A stretch of 13,554 nucleotides of DNA from NCBI GenBank assembly GCA_934667505.1, contig CAKULY010000039.1:1-13554 (forward strand), written 5' to 3'. The stretch's first letter is position 1, and the number at the start of each line of letters is the position of its first letter. Under the pieces are notes generated by a model, which ran no database searches, was not told the DNA's origin, and worked only from the letters and a program-made list of their open reading frames with translations. The position numbers were made by a program, and so were the translations under genes. Positions 8,207-13,554 of this stretch are shown here, piece by piece. Source of the stretch: an uncultured Treponema sp. (GTDB lineage Bacteria > Spirochaetota > Spirochaetia > Treponematales > Treponemataceae).

Positions 8207-9738
8207 CTTAAATTACAAAGTGGAACAATACCTCCCATATGTTGTCCTGTACCAAAAGATACAATACCTATAGCCTTCGGCTTACCATTGTCATTATAGA
8301 AAACTGGACCTCCAGAATTACCATGTTCGTAATTATTACCCGTTATAAGGATAACTCCACCCTTTAACCCTCTACTGGATGTCTGGCAAGAACCATAAAG
8401 ACAAGAACCTCCATCTGCTTTCATTCCAAGCGGATAACCTAACACTTGAAGTTTTACCCCTGCAGGTAAAGAAGAAGACAAAGAAGCATCCCCAGGAATA
8501 TTTCCACTCTTGTTTGCTCTAGCATAAGCCCAATCGTTTCCTCCACCTGTGGAGACCCTTACTTTTATCTTGCCTTCCTCATCTATAGCCATGGTTCTTT
8601 CTTCACTCGTTGGCATCCTAAAGTTTGTAGATAGTAGTTTTATTTCATCCGTAGGAGAAGTAGCTAATATATAGGATACTAATTTTACTCCATTTTCTCC
8701 TGCCATACCAGACAACAAAAGAGCTTCGTGTGTATCGTCTTTCATTTTCGACACATATGACTTTAGAAAACTAGCAACATCGAATTTCCAACCTTCCACA
8801 CAATGCTTGGCTGTCACGAATCTTCCATCCGACAACAAGAAACCAGTACCTGTCCATCCTATATATCCGCCATCAGAAGTTTCCAATGGTATTCTCTGAC
8901 CATTATATACTGCCATCACTACAGCCTGAATAAAATATATATTCTTCTCATAAGCCTGTAAATTAGCAGCTTCTCCACCAGTACTACTTGTCCCAACATG
9001 AGTACCAGTTCCACCACGTACTACAACCGTTTTTCTTATTGGACGCTGTTTTAGCTTTAACAAAGAATCCAATCTTTTTTGTTCTTTGGCAGATTCTGCC
9101 ATAAGTTTCTCCAATTCTCCATTCTTACCTTTCAACGTTTCTAGTCTTTGTTGAGCATCAGCTATCAATCTCTCATATTCATTACCGCGGAGATAGCTCC
9201 ATGTTCCCAAACCACCTACAGATAGGACTAAAAGTATTGACAAAACTGCTATCGCATACTTATAAGGTCTCAAAGCTTGCTGTCCAAACAAAGATAGTCG
9301 GCGTGTAAGTCCAAGTGATCCTACCGTACCTTTCTTTCCTGCAGGAGTAATGAACCCCATTTTGGGACCATTCACAGAAAGTTGGATTTCATCACCATTC
9401 TGGAGATACCATTCTTTCTGGACTTGATGACCATTAAGGAATGTCGAATTGGTCTGCGACAACTGAACTAATTTCCAATTGTCCCCATCACGCACAATAG
9501 CTGCATGACGACGAGAAACTGTTGGAAACGATTCATCAAATCGAACTTGGCAAGTTGAAGCTCTTCCGAGTTCTATCTGGTCAACAATAATCTGCTGATT
9601 TTCACCAGTTTTGTGATACTTAGAAGAAATCTTGTGCTCCAAGATATAAAAACGACGGTCTGAGCCTAGCACAGACTGCACACCGGCTCCAATAGAGCCT
9701 TTGAGTGTTCGCTTATAGCGTTGAGTTGGTTGAGTCAT
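8203..9738 (-). CDS. FHA domain-membrane helix-trypsin-fold serine protease
   Basis: This 511-residue protein joins three modules. An N-terminal FHA domain (about 28-130) has LGR (57-59), SRRH (75-78) and NG (102-103), the usual phosphothreonine-binding positions. A membrane helix at about 160-181 is followed by a charged coiled-coil (about 186-228). A chymotrypsin-fold protease domain occupies about 262-511 with an intact triad: His311 in TAKHC, Asp402 in DWAYA and Ser475 in GNSGGP. With no signal peptide and the FHA domain expected to face the cytoplasm, the protease should be periplasmic. The residue six before the Ser is Asn469, not the Asp of true trypsin, so cleavage after Lys/Arg should not be assumed. 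Cys312, 446, 451 and 508 could form disulfides outside the cell membrane. There is no PDZ domain, unlike DegP/HtrA. The design suggests that cytoplasmic phospho-binding controls external proteolysis (inference). Confidence 0.93.
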   Translation of the reverse strand: MTQPTQRYKRTLKGSIGAGVQSVLGSDRRFYILEHKISSKYHKTGENQQIIVDQIELGRASTCQVRFDESFPTVSRRHAAIVRDGDNWKLVQLSQTNSTFLNGHQVQKEWYLQNGDEIQLSVNGPKMGFITPAGKKGTVGSLGLTRRLSLFGQQALRPYKYAIAVLSILLVLSVGGLGTWSYLRGNEYERLIADAQQRLETLKGKNGELEKLMAESAKEQKRLDSLLKLKQRPIRKTVVVRGGTGTHVGTSSTGGEAANLQAYEKNIYFIQAVVMAVYNGQRIPLETSDGGYIGWTGTGFLLSDGRFVTAKHCVEGWKFDVASFLKSYVSKMKDDTHEALLLSGMAGENGVKLVSYILATSPTDEIKLLSTNFRMPTSEERTMAIDEEGKIKVRVSTGGGNDWAYARANKSGNIPGDASLSSSLPAGVKLQVLGYPLGMKADGGSCLYGSCQTSSRGLKGGVILITGNNYEHGNSGGPVFYNDNGKPKAIGIVSFGTGQHMGGIVPLCNLR

Positions 9739-9751
9739 ATTTTTATTATTT

Positions 9752-11101
9752 TTAAGTGTCCCACTTATTTTTAAAAGAATACTTTCTAGAGTTTACTTTC
9801 GGATAACCTTCCACACGTAATTTAGTATCACCAATGGTTATGATGTCTCCCACTTGTAGCACAAAGCCATGACACCCCACTTCCGTGGAATTAACATAAG
9901 TACCATTCATACTATTTTTCCATTGCCGATTGCGCCATTGCCCATCGCGTATAATCCACTGTCCTGTTTCGGCATTCTGTTCCAAAGTACAATGACAACG
10001 AGAGATGTAAGCATTCAAGGTATCTTTTATCGGTATGGAATTGACAACTTCATCGTCCTCTCTTCCCATCGTCAGCAAACGGCATACACCATTTACCATA
10101 TCATCCAACCTATATATATTGCCATACTCTTCTCCTTGCATTATATGCAGTTGAATACCACTATCCCCTTGATTCCATGATTCAAACGAAGTTTTCAAGG
10201 TTGGCCGATAACCTTTTGCCTTAACAGACTGCGGCATTAGCGCCAGCACATCATCAACACTCTGAAGCCTTTCCTTGAAATTTGGTATCAAACAGCCTTC
10301 CACCATTTTCTCCCATTGGAGTCCATTTGGCACTTGTTGCAAAAGTGTTCGATTCCACATTCCCTTACGTCCTCGTTCCACATAGGCAGGCAAGTCGGCT
10401 TCCGTAGCACATTCACCGAATGGCAGCTCATAAGTAAGAAGTTGATACATCATGACACCAAAAGAAAATATGTCTGTAGTCGGAAGTACAGTAGCATTGC
10501 CTCTCCTTGGATTTATTTGCTCAGGAGGCATATAAGGAAATGTACCAAACTGTTGTTGTGGGATACCAAATATACCTCGTTGAGTAAGTCGATTGTTTTG
10601 GTCGCCTGATATTCCGAAATCAGTAAGTATCGCCGTTCCATTTTCTCGCATTAGGACGTTTTCTGGTTTCAAGTCACGATGAACCTTTCCTCGCCGATGC
10701 AAGTCACGAAGTCCATAAAGTACATCACGCCCTACCGCAGCAAAATCGACACTTTCCTTTTCGGCTGCTGTCATTAGGTCACCATAAGGACAATACTCCA
10801 TGACAATGTAAGGGTTACCACCAACTTGCCCTTTTGTATAAGAATGTACGAGATAGTTGCTTTCAATATGACCTGTCTCATACTCCATATCGAAACGTTT
10901 CAACAGTTCCTCTCGTTCTGCGGATGGCGACTCCCATAACTTCAGGAGTTTCAAGGCATATACCTTTCCATCATTCCCATTTACTTTATACACGCAGCCG
11001 AAAGTTCCTGCACCAAGCATTTTTTCCACAAGATAATCATTGCCAATTCTGTCACCAGAACAAAATTCACAACGTTCACATTGTATGTAATGACTGCTCA
11101 T
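9752..11101 (-). CDS. Cytoplasmic Ser/Thr protein kinase with C-terminal FHA domain
   Basis: This 449-residue protein has a Hanks-type kinase domain at about 22-290: glycine loop GAGTFGCVY (30-38), Lys51 in YALK, catalytic loop HRDLKPEN (141-148, Asp143), DFG (161-163), PPE (192-194) in place of APE, Asp210 before FSFGV, and Arg278. It is an RD-type kinase and should be active. A C-terminal FHA domain (about 315-430) shows GR (346-347), SRCH (367-370) and NGTYVN (399-404). No membrane helix is present. The N-terminus carries C8xxC11xxC14, a Cys-rich knuckle placed directly before the kinase fold. The kinase with its own FHA domain could bind autophosphorylated partners such as the membrane kinase or the FHA protease. 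It starts 26 bp after the zinc-ribbon FHA gene and is followed 13 bp later by the FHA protease. Confidence 0.93.
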   Translation of the reverse strand: MSSHYIQCERCEFCSGDRIGNDYLVEKMLGAGTFGCVYKVNGNDGKVYALKLLKLWESPSAEREELLKRFDMEYETGHIESNYLVHSYTKGQVGGNPYIVMEYCPYGDLMTAAEKESVDFAAVGRDVLYGLRDLHRRGKVHRDLKPENVLMRENGTAILTDFGISGDQNNRLTQRGIFGIPQQQFGTFPYMPPEQINPRRGNATVLPTTDIFSFGVMMYQLLTYELPFGECATEADLPAYVERGRKGMWNRTLLQQVPNGLQWEKMVEGCLIPNFKERLQSVDDVLALMPQSVKAKGYRPTLKTSFESWNQGDSGIQLHIMQGEEYGNIYRLDDMVNGVCRLLTMGREDDEVVNSIPIKDTLNAYISRCHCTLEQNAETGQWIIRDGQWRNRQWKNSMNGTYVNSTEVGCHGFVLQVGDIITIGDTKLRVEGYPKVNSRKYSFKNKWDT

Positions 11102-11127
11102 ATATATAATAAGGTGAAAATTCCAAA

Positions 11128-11898
11128 CTAATCTCTGAACTCGAAAAGACGGTTGCCTAAAGCAATAACATCTCCAGACTGCAACTTAGTCTTTCTGGAA
11201 ACACGAATCATCGTAGAGTGCTGGTCGCTTAAATCCTCGATATACCAATCTTTCCCATCATTGGTAAGCACTGCTTGCTCACGAGACGTTATAGATTGGT
11301 TGTTAGGGTCTGTGTTCGCACGATTCAAAACGATTCTTTGCCCCGAATATGAAATAGGAGCATATTCCGTATTTTCACGAGACCAAGGCATTGGCTTTAA
11401 AGAACAGAAATCATTACCTTGTGGATTATCCCAAGCATTGACAGTTCCACGCATAGTTAATGGTTGCCCACATGAAGGACAGAATTTTGCACTTCGCAGC
11501 ACATCCGCTCCACATTTCGGACACTGCTTATTTCCTGCCTGTGACTTCTGATAAATGCTACTAACTTCCTGTTGCATTCTCTCACATTGTTCTCGATTTC
11601 GAGAAGTTCCACACTGTGGGCAAATGTTCATTACAGGTGACAAGCTGTAACCACAATTACGGCAAACATCATTTTGATTTTCTGTACTTCCGCTATTACT
11701 CTCAGGGGAAAGATTACCACCAAAAGCAACTGCCTCTCTTAATGTAGAACGAAGTGGAGAAGACGCTTCTTGATTATAGTCATTTTGTTGAATAGATTTA
11801 TCTGCGTCAAAGTTATTTTGACTACTTAGGGCTGAACCACATCTTTCACAGCAAACAACTCCATCAGGATTTTGCCATCCACAATTATTACATCTCAT
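11128..11898 (-). CDS. Triple zinc-ribbon protein with C-terminal FHA-like domain
   Basis: This 256-residue soluble protein has three CxxC...CxxC zinc ribbons: C3/C6 with C17/C20, C79/C82 with C93/C96, and C126/C129 with C140/C143. The last (CPKCGADVLRSAKFCPSCG) is a textbook double-zinc-ribbon unit. Residues about 183-256 form an FHA-like fold: NR (192-193), SR (205-206), WYIEDLSDQHST (218-229) and SGDVIALGNRLFEF (241-254). The usual GR is NR, the SRxH His is Gln208, and the NG position is QH, so phosphothreonine binding may be weakened or altered. The likely role is as an adaptor that links zinc-ribbon contacts (protein or nucleic acid) to phospho-signalling. It lies 33 bp after the antiterminator gene and 26 bp before the kinase. 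Confidence 0.88.
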   Translation of the reverse strand: MRCNNCGWQNPDGVVCCERCGSALSSQNNFDADKSIQQNDYNQEASSPLRSTLREAVAFGGNLSPESNSGSTENQNDVCRNCGYSLSPVMNICPQCGTSRNREQCERMQQEVSSIYQKSQAGNKQCPKCGADVLRSAKFCPSCGQPLTMRGTVNAWDNPQGNDFCSLKPMPWSRENTEYAPISYSGQRIVLNRANTDPNNQSITSREQAVLTNDGKDWYIEDLSDQHSTMIRVSRKTKLQSGDVIALGNRLFEFRD

Positions 11899-11931
11899 AT
11901 GTTATTGTTTTATTTATATATTTTAAAATTA

Positions 11932-12669
11932 TCAGACAATTGAATCTAAATAAGGGGTTGGAATATAGGCTGTTACAGCAGTAACCAAACCATTCATTAT
12001 TACAGCTACTCTCTGTTGCCCTTTATAGCGTGCCACTGTTCCTATAACTCCAGCAAATGCTCCTTTGGTAATACGCACCAATTGCCCTGTCTCGAATTTT
12101 GGTATTTCCTCATTAGAAATTATAATGTCATCAACTTCAGCTGCACATACTATCTTCAAACTTTCCATCTGATAGTTTGGAACTATTATTGGTGTTTTCT
12201 CAATTTTACAACCAACGTGAATATAACGATAATAAAAACGGAGAAATGGAAGGTTTACATTGTCATAAACATAAGTCTTAATTTCTTCTTCGGTGCCATA
12301 AGCGAAAAAAATATTGGGTAAACGAGATTCTGTAATAATTTTGCGCTTACCTTTGACAAGTTTAACAACATCCTTGGTGGGATAGAAAGCAGTAACACCT
12401 CTTGCTACCATATAATCATATGCTTTCTTCTCTCTACCATATGTAGTGCGAAGTGCATACCAATGAGGAACACTTTTTTCTTTGCTACAAATACGCTTAG
12501 AAGTAATTCCTGAAAAGGCACTCTTGGTGGACACCCCTGTTTGTGAACTCGTAGATGAAACAATGTTTCGAGCTTCGGGGAGGGCATTGGATGTAAGTCC
12601 AACGCAGGGAGGCTTTCTTACTCCTCCTTCAGCGCAAACATCTTGCGATGTTCGTTCATAGATTTCCAT
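11932..12669 (-). CDS. UpxY-like NusG-family transcription antiterminator
   Basis: This 245-residue protein is a specialised NusG paralogue. An N-terminal extension (1-67, Ser/Thr-rich, probably disordered) precedes an NGN domain at about 68-178 (HWYALRTTYGREKKAYDYM, then TAFYPTKDVVKLVKGKRK, SRLPNIFFAYGT and the LRFYYRY region). A KOW domain follows at about 195-222 (GQLVRITKGAFAGVIGTVAR), with a short beta tail after it. In the UpxY family of Bacteroides capsule loci, such first genes prevent premature termination in their own leader so that the long operon is transcribed. Here it is likewise the first gene of a ten-gene operon and lies 46 bp downstream of a strong intrinsic terminator, so the same role is likely. 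The 67-residue extension is long for a NusG paralogue, and a later start cannot be excluded. No capsule or glycosyltransferase genes are in the window. Confidence 0.92.
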   Translation of the reverse strand: MEIYERTSQDVCAEGGVRKPPCVGLTSNALPEARNIVSSTSSQTGVSTKSAFSGITSKRICSKEKSVPHWYALRTTYGREKKAYDYMVARGVTAFYPTKDVVKLVKGKRKIITESRLPNIFFAYGTEEEIKTYVYDNVNLPFLRFYYRYIHVGCKIEKTPIIVPNYQMESLKIVCAAEVDDIIISNEEIPKFETGQLVRITKGAFAGVIGTVARYKGQQRVAVIMNGLVTAVTAYIPTPYLDSIV

Positions 12670-12715
12670 ATCGGTGTTAACTTATTCTAAGCAGAACCCA
12701 GTTAATAATAGGCAC

Positions 12716-12751
12716 AAAAAAGCGTGGAATCGTCCTGTTGTCCATTCCACG
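12716..12751 (-). terminator. Leader intrinsic terminator upstream of the antiterminator gene
   Basis: On the minus strand an 8-bp stem (CGTGGAAT pairing with ATTCCACG, 12751-12744 and 12730-12723) encloses a 13-nt loop. One C and a run of six T (12721-12716) follow. This is a strong Rho-independent terminator placed between the operon promoter and the first gene. Transcription of the operon must read through it, which is the natural target for the NusG-like protein. The stem is GC-poor towards the loop, so partial readthrough is plausible. Confidence 0.78.
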
Positions 12752-13147
12752 AACTGAGGCTCTTGCATTGCCTATCTAAGTCGAACAGACAACGTCAGAG
12801 CCCACGCCGATATGAAAATCACTCCGTGAAGAGCCTATATAAAACTTTTGATTGCGCCCAACAAGGTACAATCTAAGCTTACAAGGTCTCCACGAGATTG
12901 ATATAATCACACCCGGGACATCTACCGTTGACCATATTCAAGACTTAGATACTGAGAGGTTGCAAGATTTCAGTTCGTCTTAAACACAGCGTCAGATAAA
13001 CGCCTTTTATATGTCTTGACTCTCTTCCCACCCATTGCCCGCTTATAACCAAGAAAGTTGTTTGGACTTCTCAGCTTTCAGCTCGGCGTTGGCTGTCTGT
13101 TTGTCGGTATTGAGAAATACTCAAATAGGCATACAGACTAAAGAGCC
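12752..13147 (-). ncRNA. Structured leader RNA (attenuator-type 5' UTR)
   Basis: This leader of about 400 nt runs between the promoter and the terminator, with no credible reading frame. Visible minus-strand hairpins are: (1) 13138-13095, GTCTGT/ACAGAC closing an inner TATT(T)GAG/CTCAATA stem; (2) 12983-12938, TTAAGAC/GTCTTGA with an inner ACTGA/TCAGT stem; (3) 12802-12758, GGCTCT/AGAGCC enclosing CGTTGTCT/AGGCAATG after a 2x2 internal loop. The segment AAGAGCC (12764-12758) could instead pair with GGCTCTT at 12835-12829 or at 13147-13141, so competing folds are possible. It does not resemble tmRNA, RNase P RNA or a named riboswitch that I know. The placement matches the long leaders upstream of UpxY-type genes, which are needed for antitermination. 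Confidence 0.6.
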
Positions 13148-13151
13148 GATG

Positions 13152-13185
13152 CAAATTTAAGTATTTTTCTTGAAATACGGACAAT
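13152..13185 (-). promoter_or_regulatory. Bacteroides-type promoter of the signalling operon
   Basis: Read on the minus strand, TAAATTTG (13159-13152) matches the Bacteroides -7 consensus TAnnTTTG exactly. An ATTG (13185-13182) lies 22 bp upstream as a plausible but imperfect -33 element (consensus TTTG). Transcription would start near 13145, just before the hairpin-rich leader. I see no long inverted repeats directly flanking it, so the phase-variable inversion known from capsule promoters is not supported here. Confidence 0.55.
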
Positions 13186-13289
13186 GTTTTGCCGTCTTTC
13201 TTGTCAGCAAAATGCGATTTTAACATTTCGATGGCATTTAGTATCGTATTTAAAAGTATGTGGTTAAGAAGAGAACAAAGCGGGCATTG

Positions 13290-13320
13290 TAATATTGTTG
13301 ATTTTTTTACAACGATATTA
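13290..13320. repeat. Imperfect inverted repeat, 11-bp arms with 9-bp spacer
   Basis: TAATATTGTTG (13290-13300) and CAACGATATTA (13310-13320) are inverted copies with one mismatch, separated by an AT-only spacer of 9 bp. The size fits an operator for a dimeric regulator or the core site of a tyrosine recombinase. It lies about 135 bp upstream of the operon start site. No recombinase gene is in the window. Confidence 0.5.
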
Positions 13321-13356
13321 ACCCTATTGAATATTCGAATGGAGAGAAAAACTTAA

Positions 13357-13370
13357 GATTTTATAAAATC
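13357..13370. repeat. Perfect 14-bp palindrome
   Basis: GATTTTATAAAATC is fully self-complementary. It lies between the imperfect inverted repeat and the rightward promoter candidate. It could be a binding site for a dimeric regulator, but palindromes of this AT-rich type also arise by chance. Confidence 0.35.
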
Positions 13371-13382
13371 AGAGCAGAATAT

Positions 13383-13412
13383 GTTGTTTTTCAAAAAATA
13401 GATATAACTTTG
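13383..13412 (+). promoter_or_regulatory. Candidate rightward Bacteroides-type promoter
   Basis: TAACTTTG (13405-13412) matches the -7 consensus TAnnTTTG, and GTTG (13383-13386) lies 18 bp upstream as a possible -33 element. It would transcribe out of the right edge of the window. At least 135 bp downstream lack a gene, so any product begins beyond the window or is a non-coding RNA. Confidence 0.42.
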
Positions 13413-13450
13413 CACTCGTAACCAAAGCGTTCTTTGTATATTGCAAAGTT
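13406..13450. repeat. 9-bp inverted repeat overlapping the rightward -7 box
   Basis: AACTTTGCA (13406-13414) and TGCAAAGTT (13442-13450) are perfect inverted copies 27 bp apart, and the left arm overlaps the -7 element of the rightward promoter candidate. It could be an operator pair or the base of a hairpin at the transcript start. Confidence 0.4.
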
Positions 13451-13490
13451 GTGAAAGAAAAAGAATATAGCTCGTTTCTAAATCGTTAGC

Positions 13491-13553
13491 AGTCACATTC
13501 TTTAAAATACTCAACTCGCTGATATTCAATAAATAAAAGAATTTACTGTGACT
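13491..13553. repeat. 7-bp inverted repeat at the right edge
   Basis: AGTCACA (13491-13497) and TGTGACT (13547-13553) are perfect inverted arms 49 bp apart. Inside them, ATTCTTT and AAAGAAT-like stretches continue the symmetry after a short gap. It may be a weak hairpin or a paired binding site; a chance origin cannot be excluded. Confidence 0.25.
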
Positions 13554-13554
13554 C

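Larger units (their letters stand above)
13160..13554. other. AT-rich intergenic region without a gene
   Basis: About 400 bp upstream of the operon promoter hold no credible reading frame on either strand. The region is AT-rich and contains several short inverted repeats and one rightward promoter candidate, listed separately. It probably serves as the control region between the leftward operon and a gene beyond the right edge. Confidence 0.6.

Noticed and set aside
8203..9738. Trypsin-like Lys/Arg specificity, which would make the Lys-rich tails obvious substrates
   Set aside because: The S1-floor position six residues before Ser475 is Asn469, not Asp, so Lys/Arg preference is not supported by sequence.
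842..12669. Type VI secretion threonine-phosphorylation module (PpkA/PppA/Fha)
   Set aside because: Kinase, phosphatase and FHA proteins are present, but no sheath, baseplate, Hcp, VgrG or TssJ/L/M-type gene is found in the window.
842..12669. Capsular polysaccharide locus, because of the UpxY-like gene
   Set aside because: No glycosyltransferase, flippase, polymerase or UpxZ-like gene follows; all downstream genes are signalling or envelope genes.
12716..13147. tmRNA, RNase P RNA, 6S RNA or a tRNA in the leader
   Set aside because: None of the conserved core sequences that I know for these RNAs is visible, and the position before a NusG paralogue with a terminator explains it better as a leader.
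13095..13185. Invertible promoter like those of Bacteroides fragilis capsule loci
   Set aside because: I found no long inverted repeats flanking the promoter on both sides; the inverted repeat at 13095-13138 lies only downstream and fits an RNA hairpin.

Overview
The window looks like accessory DNA from a Bacteroidales genome (Bacteroides, Parabacteroides or Prevotella type). The evidence is AT-rich DNA, start sites mostly without strong Shine-Dalgarno sequences, two promoters matching the Bacteroides TAnnTTTG -7 box, an UpxY-type NusG paralogue, and an outer-membrane protein family with an N-terminal domain that I know from Bacteroides. No rRNA, tRNA, CRISPR array, insertion sequence or transposase is visible.

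Layout. On the left, a single plus-strand gene (4-759) encodes a small single-pass membrane protein that vaguely resembles proteins of Bacteroides mobilisable elements. It converges on the main operon, and a two-way terminator hairpin (797-832) separates them. From 842 to 12669 ten genes all read leftwards, with gaps of -4 to 33 bp, and almost certainly form one operon. In transcription order they are: an UpxY/NusG-like antiterminator (12669-11932); a triple zinc-ribbon FHA protein (11898-11128); a Ser/Thr kinase with a C-terminal FHA domain (11101-9752); an FHA-membrane helix-trypsin-fold protease (9738-8203); a secreted protein of unknown function (8206-7274); a PP2C phosphatase with a membrane anchor (7274-5841); a membrane Ser/Thr kinase with MORN-like repeats outside the membrane (5838-4315); a second secreted unknown (4313-3612); a secreted protein ending in an NTF2-like domain (3607-2648); and a PEGA-type outer-membrane beta-barrel protein (2620-842).

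Upstream of the operon (12670-13554) there is no gene. A leftward promoter (about 13152-13185) is followed by a leader of about 430 nt with several hairpins. The leader ends in a strong intrinsic terminator (12716-12751) just before the antiterminator gene. This is the layout expected if the UpxY-like protein lets polymerase read through its own leader. Further right lie a rightward promoter candidate (13383-13412) and several short inverted repeats, with no reading frame before the window ends.

How the parts may work together (inference). Two kinases write phospho-Ser/Thr marks, one PP2C enzyme erases them and three FHA domains read them. One FHA domain is joined through the inner membrane to an exported protease with an intact His-Asp-Ser triad. 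The remaining genes supply periplasmic and outer-membrane parts. The set therefore looks like a signalling apparatus spanning the envelope, under antitermination control of the kind known for Bacteroides capsule loci but without any capsule genes. I know of no named system with this gene content.
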